A stretch of DNA of 25,003 nt from Betaproteobacteria bacterium (GCA_025354965.1 JANXLW010000280.1:1-25003); one strand, 5' to 3'. Positions 1 to 7,580 are shown, counted from the stretch's first letter. The notes: generated from the sequence alone by a model not told the origin. Made by a program: numbers and translations.

Positions 1-462
1 GCAGCAAACTGTGAAGCCAACGGCACTTGTGGCAGCAGGATACGCAGCGTGGGTCCGGTCTACCGTGAGCTGGCTCGCCAGGCCGAACTCCTGCGCAAGG
101 AATACGTGGCAGCGCAGGAACAGCAAGCACGCTTGACCGAGGAAAACACCATGGCGTTGGCAAAGTGGCGCAGTGCCCCCAATGTGTCAGAGCAGTCCGG
201 CTTGTTGGCCAGGGTGCAGGCGCTGCACCAGTACACCCAGCTCAATACGGTTGCTTTCGTCGCGTGGCTGCTGTTCTTCGCGCTGGTGTTGTTCTTCGAG
301 CTTCTGGTTGTGCTGTCCAAGATGGTGTTTGGTGAGACGGTGGACGACGAGCTGGACCGCATCCGTGAACACATCAACCGGCACCAGGCACGCAGCTATA
401 TGGAGGCTGTGACCTCCCCGGTACTGGAAGCACGCCAGCTTCTGGAAACCACTTACGCTTGA
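1..462 (+). CDS. DUF4407-like membrane protein, C-terminal part (partial)
   Basis: The reading frame is open from base 1, so the true start lies upstream. About 153 residues are visible. The first half is charged and rich in Glu, Gln, Arg and Ala, consistent with a coiled coil. Then comes a block reading GLLARVQALHQ, followed by one strongly hydrophobic segment (about 25 residues, VAFVAWLLFFALVLFFELLV) and a basic/acidic cytoplasmic-looking tail. A coiled coil followed by 'LLARxxALH' and a last membrane helix with 'FELL' is how I know the end of DUF4407 proteins, membrane proteins of unknown function. It is followed after 13 bp by the next plus-strand gene, so the first three genes may be co-transcribed. 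Family assignment is by eye and the biochemical role is unknown. Confidence 0.6.
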   Translation, partial: AANCEANGTCGSRIRSVGPVYRELARQAELLRKEYVAAQEQQARLTEENTMALAKWRSAPNVSEQSGLLARVQALHQYTQLNTVAFVAWLLFFALVLFFELLVVLSKMVFGETVDDELDRIREHINRHQARSYMEAVTSPVLEARQLLETTYA

Positions 463-475
463 ACCGAGTCCAGTC

Positions 476-937
476 ATGACAGCACAATTTTCGGAGAAAC
501 TGATCTACAAGGGCGAGACCTTGAGTCTCTTTACGACACCGCTAGATTTGATGGTCAAGAACGCCACGTTTCGATGGAAGTTCGAAGGCACTTGCACCGC
601 GCTTTGGCGCGGCTATGTTGGAACCTGGTCGATTGAAGCTGACCGCTTGTATCTGAAGGCAATCAAGGTGATGAGCCATGAAATCGATGATGATTCTGGC
701 TGGAAGTCTCTCCCGCTCGAGGAGCAGTTTCCCAACTGCGGTGAAGGTGTCTTTGCGCATTGGTACACGGGCGAACTATGCTGCCCACGTGGCATGCTGA
801 TCAAATATGTGCACAGTGGATTTGACAGCATTTACGAAGAAGACCTTTTCCTGAAGATCCGCAGAGGAAAGCTCGTGGGAGAAAGACTGGTCCGTAACGG
901 CGGTGCCTCACACCGAGGGCCAAGGAGAGATAAATGA
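476..937 (+). CDS. Conserved hypothetical protein, 153 aa
   Basis: A soluble 153-residue protein with no signal peptide and no membrane segment. The N-terminus (LIYKGE...LFTTPL) and the blocks WRGYVGTWSIE.DRLYL, HWYTGEL and KYVHSGFDSIYEEDLFL resemble a widespread bacterial family of small uncharacterised proteins that I can recognise but not name. The alternation of aromatic and polar residues suggests a mostly beta fold. The stop codon overlaps the start of the next gene by 4 bp (ATGA), which argues for translational coupling with the membrane protein that follows. No function should be assigned. Proteins of this type often occur near polymorphic-toxin or immunity genes, but nothing in this window proves that here. 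Confidence 0.7.
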   Translation: MTAQFSEKLIYKGETLSLFTTPLDLMVKNATFRWKFEGTCTALWRGYVGTWSIEADRLYLKAIKVMSHEIDDDSGWKSLPLEEQFPNCGEGVFAHWYTGELCCPRGMLIKYVHSGFDSIYEEDLFLKIRRGKLVGERLVRNGGASHRGPRRDK

Positions 938-1521
938 TTGCTCAGACGTGGAACTACTTCGGCCTGTATTTCTTATGGGGGTTGGTTGGCTGCGCCTTGA
1001 TGACGATCGCAGTTGCCATCATGGAGGGGACCCTGGGCGCTTATGCCGGCACCCATGAATTCAGGGAGTCCCTGACCAAGGCAAGGGCCGTCGCGCTGAC
1101 AGTGGCAGAACACATGACCGTGTGGATGATCTGGCCTTTGGTCTTGTTCGCAATTCTTTACGAGTTGTACGTTTGGTATAGAAAAAAGCTGGCTGAAAGG
1201 TATCACAGCCAGTTTGTCCTTAAGCCCGAACACATTTGTGGGTCCAGCACGATAGACGAAGCCGAATCTCAAGCGCTGATAGAAGATCCACTTGGCAGAG
1301 TGCCTGCCCTGCCTTTTGGTCACCTGAACGCGCAGTGGAAGTGGTTTCTTGCAAAAGGCCAGCCTGGCTTTGAACTCAAGCGCGCCTTTTGCAGTGGTAA
1401 GGATGCGGTAGAGGACGAGGGCCAGGCATCTCAATGGGCTGACCCCCGCGGCAGGCGGGAAGGATATGTGTGGCTGTACAAACGGCGGATTCAGGCAGAG
1501 TTCATCTTCGAGTGGGATTGA
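934..1521 (+). CDS. Hypothetical membrane protein, 195 aa
   Basis: The start overlaps the previous stop by 4 bp and is preceded by a good ribosome-binding sequence (GGAGA, 7 bp upstream). Two hydrophobic segments are visible, roughly residues 8-30 (YFGLYFLWGLVGCALMTIAV) and 60-82 (MTVWMIWPLVLFAILYELYV), followed by about 110 soluble residues rich in charged amino acids and Trp. No family is recognised. With the DUF4407-like protein and the 153-aa protein it probably forms one transcription unit; the set may work together at the inner membrane. The gene ends 19 bp before the end of a convergent gene. Confidence 0.65.
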   Translation: MIAQTWNYFGLYFLWGLVGCALMTIAVAIMEGTLGAYAGTHEFRESLTKARAVALTVAEHMTVWMIWPLVLFAILYELYVWYRKKLAERYHSQFVLKPEHICGSSTIDEAESQALIEDPLGRVPALPFGHLNAQWKWFLAKGQPGFELKRAFCSGKDAVEDEGQASQWADPRGRREGYVWLYKRRIQAEFIFEWD

Positions 1522-1540
1522 ATGGCCGTCGAACCTTTGG

Positions 1541-1831
1541 TCAATGCCGCCAGATGTGTCTTTTGAGATGACGCTTGCCGACCGTGACCACCGCGCCGTC
1601 GCTGGTGCTCTGTACCAGGTAGCAGCGCAGAAATTCGGACATGCGCTTCAATGGCGCTCTACCAATCTCGCGCTCCATGGTACGGATGCTTCTGGGTGTG
1701 AAGCAGCGCACCACGCCACCACGACCGTCATAGATTTCGTCGCCGTAGTCCAAAAGCCAATTGCTGATCAATGGCGGGATGCCACGTTGTTGTGAACGGG
1801 TTGCGGCGTGGTCCGTGTAGGGAATTTCCAT
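1541..1831 (-). CDS. DUF4258-like small protein, 96 aa
   Basis: Starting at 1831 the product begins MEIPYTDHAATRSQQRGIPP, the typical opening of DUF4258-like proteins (a His followed by A..R..QRGI), and ends with a basic tail (VGKRHLKRHIWRH). This start has AGGGA about 7 bp upstream. Two longer in-frame starts, at 1852 and 1897, have weaker ribosome-binding sequences and would add residues that do not look conserved. The family has been linked to small toxin-like or nucleic-acid-interacting proteins, but its role is unsettled. It is convergent with the membrane-protein gene and divergent from the sigma-factor gene, so its promoter must lie in 1832-2028. Confidence 0.6.
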   Translation of the reverse strand: MEIPYTDHAATRSQQRGIPPLISNWLLDYGDEIYDGRGGVVRCFTPRSIRTMEREIGRAPLKRMSEFLRCYLVQSTSDGAVVTVGKRHLKRHIWRH

Positions 1832-1924
1832 GATCTTGTCCCTGGCAGGCATCTGAAGGTGAGCGGTGCCTGCCGACATTAAGGAATCCACCTTCACTTG
1901 CAGAGACGGTCCTGGCTTGAAAAA

Positions 1925-1947
1925 GTCAGGAATAGCAGTTACCTGAC
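1925..1947. promoter_or_regulatory. Inverted repeat between the DUF4258-like gene and the sigma factor
   Basis: GTCAGG (1925-1930) and CCTGAC (1942-1947) form a perfect 6-bp inverted repeat with an 11-bp centre, flanked by A-rich (left) and T-rich (right) sequence that extends the dyad. It lies in the divergent intergenic region about 80 bp upstream of the sigma-factor start, so it could be an operator for either gene. I could not fit a convincing -35/-10 pair around it. Confidence 0.3.
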
Positions 1948-2028
1948 CTTTTGCGGCTGCATTCGTCTATAGGTTACAGCCGTGATTTCTGGTCAATAAT
2001 TCAACCCGTTGTATGCACGGGAGAACAA

Positions 2029-2613
2029 GTGACCGAAGAGGACATTGTCAAACTGATCCGCACTGGAGGTAAAACCATGGATGCCGGGGTAAAGGCGCTT
2101 TACCAAACTGCTGCGCAGCCCATGCTCAGGTTTTTTGTCTACCGCGGAGTCACTAGCGATGAGGCCAAGGATGTGCTGCAAGAAACTTTATTCAAGATTG
2201 TGCGCAGTGTCGAAAGTTTTACCGGCGATGGCACGGCCAAGGCATGGTTCTGGCAGATTGCCAGGAATTGTTTGACCGACTACCAACGCAAGCAAAGCAG
2301 TGTGGGCACCCATGAAACCGCCGTCAACGATGAACAGTGGACCCGGCTGGAGGAAACCACGCCCGGTCCGAGCTCAACAGAAGGTGATGGCGTGCAATCA
2401 GTGGATGAATGCGTGGCCGCTGGTTTGGGCGCATTCAACAAGCGCGAGCCGGAGCGGGCCTACGTACTGATGATGCAAATGGACGGTATGAGCATTGATG
2501 ACATAGGCCAGCGCATTGGTCGCACCCTTGCTGCAACCAAGGAATACCTGTCGCAGTGCAAGAAGAAGATTCAACCCTACATCGCGCATTGCACTGAGCT
2601 GCTGGTCACCTGA
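2029..2613 (+). CDS. ECF-type RNA polymerase sigma factor, 194 aa
   Basis: The product carries the two sigma70 parts of an extracytoplasmic-function sigma factor. Region 2 is seen in EAKDVLQETLFKIV and AWFWQIARNCLTDYQR, which bind core polymerase and the -10 element. Region 4 is a C-terminal helix-turn-helix (MSIDDIGQRIGRTLAATKEY) that binds the -35 element. I chose the GTG at 2029 because GGGAGA lies just upstream and the product then begins at VTEEDIVKLI, a natural start; an in-frame ATG at 1951 would add 26 unlikely residues. Nine bases later comes a single-span membrane protein, the usual place for an anti-sigma factor, so activity is probably controlled by release from the membrane. Which signal it senses is not visible. 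Confidence 0.85.
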   Translation: MTEEDIVKLIRTGGKTMDAGVKALYQTAAQPMLRFFVYRGVTSDEAKDVLQETLFKIVRSVESFTGDGTAKAWFWQIARNCLTDYQRKQSSVGTHETAVNDEQWTRLEETTPGPSSTEGDGVQSVDECVAAGLGAFNKREPERAYVLMMQMDGMSIDDIGQRIGRTLAATKEYLSQCKKKIQPYIAHCTELLVT

Positions 2614-2621
2614 GAACCACC

Positions 2622-3197
2622 ATGGCACAAGTACCAGACAAGGAAGAGGAGCAGTGGCTCAATGCGCTGGCCGGGCGATCAGACCCAGCAGCAGATAGTG
2701 TGGTCAACCAGCAAGCTGAAGCGTTGCGCCGGGTGCTGCAAACGCGTCGCGCAAAACTGGAAGAGTCCGTTCCACAAGCTGATGATGCACAGTACCAACA
2801 ATTGTTGTTTCGGTTGAAACGCGAAGGCTTGCTAAAAGCAAATCGCCCTTGGCAAAACCCGATGCTGTGGGGCTTGGCCGCTACGCTGGTATTGGGCGTA
2901 GGTGTGGTCGTGCAGATGGGTGGGTTCTACCATGGGCAGGACGATACCGATATGCTGCGTGGCGGTGGCAAAGCGACTGTGCTGGTGGTAGAAAACCCGG
3001 AAGTCCGCCTGGTCGAATTGCTTGCCGGACTGAAAGCGGCCGGTGCTGAACCTGTCGTAAAACGTGAAACCGGTGGAGGCATTCTGATAATGGTCAAGAG
3101 CAGCGACCAGGTGCTGGACTATCTTCGTGAGCTGCGCATTGAACCCATGGTGGTGGATGGCACAGTGACCTTGTCACTTCAACCCACTAAGCGATAA
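2622..3197 (+). CDS. Putative single-span membrane anti-sigma partner, 191 aa
   Basis: Directly downstream of the ECF sigma gene (8-bp gap). About 80 N-terminal polar, charged residues would face the cytoplasm, one membrane helix spans about residues 81-100 (MLWGLAATLVLGVGVVVQMG), and about 90 residues would be periplasmic. Position and topology fit an anti-sigma factor. The HxxxCxxC zinc motif of the common ZAS anti-sigma class is absent, and I see no other known anti-sigma motif, so the role rests on context. The periplasmic part has alternating beta and helix character (ATVLVVENPEVRLVELLAGL and ILIMVKSSDQVLDYLREL) and could be a ligand-sensing or protein-binding domain. It could instead be an unrelated membrane protein co-transcribed with the sigma factor. 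Confidence 0.6.
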   Translation: MAQVPDKEEEQWLNALAGRSDPAADSVVNQQAEALRRVLQTRRAKLEESVPQADDAQYQQLLFRLKREGLLKANRPWQNPMLWGLAATLVLGVGVVVQMGGFYHGQDDTDMLRGGGKATVLVVENPEVRLVELLAGLKAAGAEPVVKRETGGGILIMVKSSDQVLDYLRELRIEPMVVDGTVTLSLQPTKR

Positions 3198-3199
3198 GC

Positions 3200-3218
3200 G
3201 GTGCGAATTGTTCGCACC
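3200..3218 (+). terminator. Hairpin just after the sigma/anti-sigma pair
   Basis: GGTGCGAA (3200-3207) and TTCGCACC (3211-3218) form a perfect 8-bp stem with a 3-base loop, 2 bases after the stop codon at 3197. No run of T follows, so it may stabilise or trim the mRNA end rather than act as a classical intrinsic terminator. Confidence 0.5.
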
Positions 3219-3223
3219 CAATA

Positions 3224-3263
3224 ATCCAAAATTTCGACAGCGGTTGGCTGGGGTTTTTTGGAT
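3224..3263. repeat. Second long inverted repeat with T-run
   Basis: ATCCAAAA (3224-3231) pairs perfectly with TTTTGGAT (3256-3263). The loop holds a smaller CAGC/GCTG stem and GGGG before six T residues (3254-3259). With the hairpin 6 bp upstream this makes a tandem-hairpin transcription end for the sigma operon, possibly bidirectional. An end of a former mobile element is an alternative, since the sequence just beyond is full of gene remnants. Confidence 0.35.
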
Positions 3264-3345
3264 CGCTAAAGGACAAAACCCAATGTCCGCGATGGCATGG
3301 AGAGATACCCTTCAGTCCGGGTCTTTTAGCTGACGCCAACAACGC

Positions 3346-3498
3346 TCAGTGCTGCAAAGGCAAGATCCGCCAACTGCGGTGCAGCGCCTGGACGTGCAGT
3401 TGTTCATCCGGGTTGACGGCGGTGGCGCGCTTCACGACTTGCAGCAGCGGCAGGTCGCTGATGGATTCGCTGTAGGCGGCGCAGTCGAAGTCGGCGAA
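3346..3498 (-). pseudogene. C-terminal remnant of a HAD-IB (SerB-like) phosphatase
   Basis: The last ~50 codons of a minus-strand frame read FADFDCAAYSESISDLPLL, followed by VVKRATAVNPDEQL and a W.ILPL ending. This matches the end of HAD subfamily IB hydrolases, where YSDSxxDLPLL carries the Asp pair that holds Mg2+. Here the first Asp of that pair is Glu (SES instead of SDS). Sequence further upstream on the same strand shows none of the expected N-terminal motifs (DxDxT) or cap domain. It is a truncated, decayed gene end and should give no active enzyme. Confidence 0.6.
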
Positions 3499-3666
3499 GT
3501 CTTGACCGCAGTTGGCCGGAACGTCTGGAAAACCAGCACCATTGCACCAGGTGCCAAAAGAAAGTAGGGCCAAGGGAAAAGTGGCTCGGTCCACATCTTG
3601 GTAGCCACGCGGCGCAAGGGGTTCATCTTGAACTGATAGCCAACGAAATTCCGAAGGAAATTTGCA

Positions 3667-4002
3667 ATGACCCTCAAAAAGCAAGCTGAAAAAAGTCGCG
3701 TTCTGAACGAAATGATGGAGATGGCTGTTGCGCTGGACCGCCACGGCTTGATCATGAAACAAGACATGGCCAAGATGAAGCTGATCTGCCAGAAGCCCCC
3801 TGAATACACGCCCGAAAAAGTGACTTACATCCGTGTGGAAAAAGCCAAAGTCAGCCAATCGGTGCTGGCGTCAGTGCTCAACGTAAGCCTCTCCTTCGTC
3901 CAGAAATGGGAGTCCGCCAGCTCAGGCAAGCACCCCAACGGCGCCGCTGCCAAACTTTTGCAGTTGATTGAAAAAAAGGGGCTTGAGGCTATCGTTGCCT
4001 AG
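3667..4002 (+). CDS. HigA-like XRE-family antitoxin/regulator, orphan, 111 aa
   Basis: A small DNA-binding protein: basic N-terminus, then a helix-turn-helix at about residues 60-82 (KVSQSVLASVLNVSLSFVQK) followed by W81, the usual XRE/Cro fold, and a conserved tail (AAAKLLQLIEKKGLEAI). This is the layout of HigA/NadS-type antitoxins. The start has AAGGA (3654-3658) 8 bp upstream. In such modules the RelE/HigB toxin gene normally comes directly before the antitoxin; no intact toxin exists here. In another frame, bases 3627-3689 could encode a toxin-like tail (see findings). It is therefore an orphan antitoxin or a stand-alone regulator, in a stretch of gene remnants. Confidence 0.75.
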   Translation: MTLKKQAEKSRVLNEMMEMAVALDRHGLIMKQDMAKMKLICQKPPEYTPEKVTYIRVEKAKVSQSVLASVLNVSLSFVQKWESASSGKHPNGAAAKLLQLIEKKGLEAIVA

Positions 4003-4017
4003 AAGCCTGTCGGGCTT
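4003..4017 (+). terminator. Weak hairpin after the HigA-like gene
   Basis: AAGCC (4003-4007) and GGCTT (4013-4017) form a 5-bp stem with loop TGTCG directly after the stop codon. There is no T-run; this is a weak candidate terminator. Confidence 0.25.
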
Positions 4018-4715
4018 GGGTCGTTGAACGTGAAGGGGGAGCAGGTCAGCGATTCTAGGTGCCACCATCGAACTTCGCCAACCGACGCACCGAACGGAAG
4101 GTCGGCTTTGGGTCGAAACCACCAGTCCAAGCGATCAGGAAGCTGTCGGCCGTGCGATTCCAGTTGGGTTGTGGACGTCATATGACGGCAGTGCCTCGAA
4201 CAGCAGTCACTCGCGCCAGTGTTGGTCTCCAGACTGAACAACCGCTTTGGGGCATGCAGCGTGAGCACGGTTGGCAACGCCCACCGACAGCAATCGCTGC
4301 TAAGCCGAAATCTCTGGTAATGAAAGTTTACGTTCGCACCACTCAAACTATCGTGGTTTCACGGCGCTTTTGGCGGGCGGGCGCTGTGGAAAACAGCCGT
4401 TGGTCAAGGTGAAGGAAAACCGCCTTTGGGCATGGAGGCTCCTCGCGGCCAACACTATGAACTTTTCCCGGACTTGCCAGTACCAGCGACCGCAGTCTTA
4501 ACTTGCTGCCGTGGTTCACCATGGGAAAAGATTCATGGATCGCGCGGGCATTTTCCAAATGCCAGTCAGCACGCAAGCTTTAGGCAATAAACTCAACCGT
4601 CCAGTTCTTTGATTCGGCATTTGTGGGGAGCGAATAAAGGTTCGAACCAACAGCATCAATGCAGACCAGTGTCACAGACTGCTTGCGGCCGAGAAACGCT
4701 GCGACAAAGAAGTGC
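4018..4715. other. ~700-bp stretch with no recognisable gene
   Basis: No frame on either strand gives a protein I recognise, and short open frames lack good ribosome-binding sequences. On the minus strand, 3999-4346 and 4343-4576 are open but of odd composition (Trp, Pro, Arg, His rich), which suggests decayed sequence. A 10-base direct repeat CCGAAATCTC occurs at 4305-4314 and again at 4723-4732 inside the terminator hairpin of the next gene. The stretch reads like a scar of lost or degenerate repeat units rather than a regulatory region. Confidence 0.4.
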
Positions 4716-4743
4716 TGGCTGACCGAAATCTCCGGGTCAGCCA
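4716..4743 (-). terminator. Putative terminator of the glutathione peroxidase gene
   Basis: TGGCTGACC (4716-4724) and GGTCAGCCA (4735-4743) make a perfect 9-bp stem with a 10-base loop, 13 bp beyond the stop codon of the minus-strand peroxidase gene. On the minus strand a moderately T-rich stretch (CACTTCTTTG) follows a few bases later. A plausible intrinsic terminator for the lplT-EamA-gpx unit. Confidence 0.5.
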
Positions 4744-4756
4744 CCAGAAAGCAAGA

Positions 4757-5242
4757 TCAAGCCGCCAGCGCAGCGTCGATGTCGGATTTCAGGCTGGCCG
4801 GCGTATCGGTCGGCGCGTAGCGCTTGCGAACGGCGCCATCCTTGCCGACCAGAAACTTGGTGAAATTCCACTTGATCGACTTGCTGCCCAGCAAGCCGGG
4901 CGCCTCTTTCACCAGCCACTGGTACAGCGGATGCGCTTGGGCGCCATTGACGTTGATCTTGGCCATCATGGCAAAGCTGACGCCATAGTTGAGCTGGCAA
5001 AACTCGGCGATCTCGGTGTTGCTGCCGGCGTCCTGGGCGCCAAACTGGTTGCACGGAAAGCCCAGCACCACCAGACCTTGCTTGCCATAGGTCTGGTGCA
5101 ACTCTTCCAGACCGGCAAACTGCGGCGTAAAACCGCAGGCGCTGGCGGTGTTGACGATCAGCATCGCTTTGCCCTTGAACTGGCTCAAGGGGACCGACTT
5201 GCCATCGATCTGCAGCGCGTCAAAGTCGTAAACAGTGCTCAT
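4757..5242 (-). CDS. Glutathione peroxidase (Cys type), 161 aa
   Basis: A thioredoxin-fold peroxidase that reduces H2O2 or lipid hydroperoxides using glutathione or thioredoxin. The catalytic residues are all present: Cys36 in NTASACGFTPQF, Gln66 in GFPCNQFG, and Trp125-Asn126 in KWNFTKF. Cys82 (FCQLNYGV) may be the resolving Cys, as in thioredoxin-dependent members. It is Cys-based, not selenocysteine-based, and full length for the bacterial family (~160 aa). The start has GAAGGAGAG 3 bp upstream. No signal peptide is seen, so it is cytoplasmic. It lies 53 bp downstream of the EamA gene on the same strand and may share its transcript. Confidence 0.93.
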   Translation of the reverse strand: MSTVYDFDALQIDGKSVPLSQFKGKAMLIVNTASACGFTPQFAGLEELHQTYGKQGLVVLGFPCNQFGAQDAGSNTEIAEFCQLNYGVSFAMMAKINVNGAQAHPLYQWLVKEAPGLLGSKSIKWNFTKFLVGKDGAVRKRYAPTDTPASLKSDIDAALAA

Positions 5243-5295
5243 GAACTCTCCTTCAAAGTCAAAGTGAAATCAGTTTCGCATCGTTGTTCGTAACT

Positions 5296-6171
5296 CTAGC
5301 GGCGGTCAAAAGACACCACTGCCAGCAGTGAGGCTAATAAAATCAAGGCACCCCCGGCCAGCGTGCGCAGCGACAATTCACCGCTTCCCAACAGCACCGA
5401 AGAGACGCTGGCAAACACCACTTCTGACAGCATGATGAGTGAAGTGGCGCTGGCGCTCAAATGGGCGGCGCCATATTGCAGCGCCAGATTTCCCGCCAGC
5501 ATAGCCAGGCCGGTGAACAAGGCCAGGGTCGACCAGGCCACGTCTGGTGCCGGTGGTGCTGTGACAACACCGAAACCCACCCCCAACAGCGCCGCGCTGG
5601 TGGCCATCACCGCGCCACCGGCAAACATGGCCAGCATGCGCGACTCACCCGGTGTCTGGTTGAGCTTGCGCAGCAGGATGTTGGTCAGGGCAAAACAGAA
5701 TCCGCCCATCAGCGCCAGCCAGTCGGCCATGCTCTCGGGGACGGGCCAAGGGGAGGCCGGCGTTTTGAGCACGATCACGACTCCGATGAGTGCCAGCAGC
5801 AGTCGAAAGACGGAACCCTTGCTGGGCGTTTCACCCAGCAAGGGCCAGGCCAGCAATACGACCCAGGCCGGCATCAAATAGAACAACAGGACAACCCGCA
5901 CCACGTCGCCGACGGTCACCGCCCAGTTGAATCCGACATTGGTCAGTCCGGCGGCCAGCACCAGCCACCAAAGCATCGGATGTTTAACCAGGCCGCGCCA
6001 GGCGCCAGGCCGCAGCAGCAGCAAACAGATCAGGGCAAAACCCAAAGTAAAGGCGGTCGCCCACAACGGGTGCAAGCCATGTTTTTGCAGCGCGCGAAAC
6101 GGCCACCATGAAAGCCCGAAAACAAAGGCGTTGAGGGTTAGTGCCGCCGCCGCCAGGGCCCGGTTCGACAT
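5296..6171 (-). CDS. DMT-superfamily (EamA) transporter, 291 aa
   Basis: An inner-membrane protein of about ten hydrophobic helices arranged as two similar halves, the layout of EamA/RhaT-type drug/metabolite transporters. The second half contains a typical EamA block (LQYGAAHLSASATSLIMLSE). Such proteins export or take up small metabolites; the substrate cannot be read from sequence. Its ATG overlaps the stop of lplT (TGATG), so the two are translationally coupled. Length is normal for the family. No oddities. Confidence 0.88.
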   Translation of the reverse strand: MSNRALAAAALTLNAFVFGLSWWPFRALQKHGLHPLWATAFTLGFALICLLLLRPGAWRGLVKHPMLWWLVLAAGLTNVGFNWAVTVGDVVRVVLLFYLMPAWVVLLAWPLLGETPSKGSVFRLLLALIGVVIVLKTPASPWPVPESMADWLALMGGFCFALTNILLRKLNQTPGESRMLAMFAGGAVMATSAALLGVGFGVVTAPPAPDVAWSTLALFTGLAMLAGNLALQYGAAHLSASATSLIMLSEVVFASVSSVLLGSGELSLRTLAGGALILLASLLAVVSFDRR

Positions 6172-7454
6172 CAGTCGCCGAACTTGTCGTTGCGGGCGAT
6201 GTCCAGCAGGTGTTCGACCTCAGCACGATGGTGGACGCAATTGCGGGCATGCCAACGCCGAATGAACCACATGAAGCTGGCAATCACCAACCCAAAAGTT
6301 GTAATGGCGGTAAAGGTTGGCAAGCCCAGGCCGGTGGACAGGCTATAGACCGCACCCAACACCAGGATGCAGGCCTGTTCGTTGAAGTTCTGCACCGCGA
6401 TGGAGCGTCCGGCTCCCATCAGGTTGTGACCACGATGCTGCAACAGCGCGTTCATCGGCACCACCAGATAGCCACCCAGGGCACCCAGCAAAATCAAAAA
6501 AGGTGCCGCTACCCAAACGTTGCTGATAAAAATCAGCATGATGATGAGCAGTCCCATGCCAATACCCAATGTGATGACGCGTGGACCGTCTTCCAGTCGC
6601 ATGCGAACAGAGGCCACCACGGCCCCAACCGCCATGCCAATCGCCACCACGCCCTGCAATGCCGAGGCTTGAGTCACGGTATAGCCCAGGGCGGCGGCGG
6701 CCCAGGCCAGCACGATGAAGCGCAAATTACCAGCCACCCCCCATATCAGCGTAGTCGCAGCGAGCGAAATCTGGCCTAACTTGTCACGCCATAAACGGGC
6801 ATTGCAAGTCCAGAAATCGGGCAGCAAAGAAGACAGACGACTGGGCAAGGCTCGCATTTCGACGCCGGTTTGCGGAATATGCGTATTGAACCAGGCGGCC
6901 AGCAGGTAAATAAATATCAGCACGCTGATAGCGGCTTCCGGCGGCGTGTCTATTCCGGTGTCGAACAAGGGCAAGTCAAACTTTAAAAGCATGGGCCCCA
7001 ACACCGGCCCCACCAGTTGACCGCCAAGTAAAACGCCCAGAATGATGGAGGTGATGGTCAGGCCTTCTATCCAGCCGTTCGCCTTGACCAGCTGCGAGGC
7101 CGGCAGCAGCTCGGTCAGAATGCCATACTTGGCCGGCGAGTAGGCTGCCGCACCCAGACCGACAATGGCGTACGACAGCAAGGGGTGCGTTCCAAACAAC
7201 ATCATCAGGCAGCCGCCCACCTTGATGAAGTTGCTGATCAACATCACCTTGCCCTTGGGCATGGAGTCGGCGAAGGCGCCGACAAAGGGCGCCAGAATCA
7301 CGTAGAACAGCGCAAACATCGGAACCAATGCGGCTTGTTGCCATTCGGGCGCTTTGTTGGATCTGAGCAATTGAACCGCTGCGACAAATAACGCGTTGTC
7401 GGCCAGCGAGCTGAAAAACTGCGCCGACATGATGATAAAAAAGCTGCGTTTCAT
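6171..7454 (-). CDS. lplT: Lysophospholipid transporter LplT (MFS), 427 aa
   Basis: A twelve-helix major-facilitator protein. The N-terminal part (MSAQFFSSLADNALFVAAV), the motif-A loop at about residues 59-70 (GAFADSMPKGKV), the AAAYSPAKYGILTELLP block and the later VVPMNALLQHRG and AVQNFNEQ segments closely match LplT, which flips lysophospholipids across the inner membrane for reacylation. It is somewhat longer than the E. coli protein (~397 aa), mainly in the middle. No acyltransferase (aas) gene is adjacent, unlike enterobacteria; here the downstream partner is the EamA transporter. It is divergent from alr, with about 125 bp between them for both promoters. Confidence 0.9.
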   Translation of the reverse strand: MKRSFFIIMSAQFFSSLADNALFVAAVQLLRSNKAPEWQQAALVPMFALFYVILAPFVGAFADSMPKGKVMLISNFIKVGGCLMMLFGTHPLLSYAIVGLGAAAYSPAKYGILTELLPASQLVKANGWIEGLTITSIILGVLLGGQLVGPVLGPMLLKFDLPLFDTGIDTPPEAAISVLIFIYLLAAWFNTHIPQTGVEMRALPSRLSSLLPDFWTCNARLWRDKLGQISLAATTLIWGVAGNLRFIVLAWAAAALGYTVTQASALQGVVAIGMAVGAVVASVRMRLEDGPRVITLGIGMGLLIIMLIFISNVWVAAPFLILLGALGGYLVVPMNALLQHRGHNLMGAGRSIAVQNFNEQACILVLGAVYSLSTGLGLPTFTAITTFGLVIASFMWFIRRWHARNCVHHRAEVEHLLDIARNDKFGD

Positions 7455-7580
7455 TGACTGCAGTTGCGCATCAGAGGCACCGACGCGAGGGTTTTGTTAT
7501 GTGTTTCCAAACGATGCAGGGTTATAGCACGCCATGGCAATGTCAGAATCAATACTTCTATCTGTCACATTCGCCTCATC

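Noticed and set aside
5461..6779. Plus-strand frames opposite the EamA and lplT genes
   Set aside because: Shadows of the minus-strand transporter genes; Gln/His/Arg-rich low-complexity products without family features.
7464..7580. N-terminal extension of alanine racemase from an upstream ATG
   Set aside because: The added 39 residues lie in the divergent promoter region and do not resemble the family; the ATG at 7581 gives the normal start.
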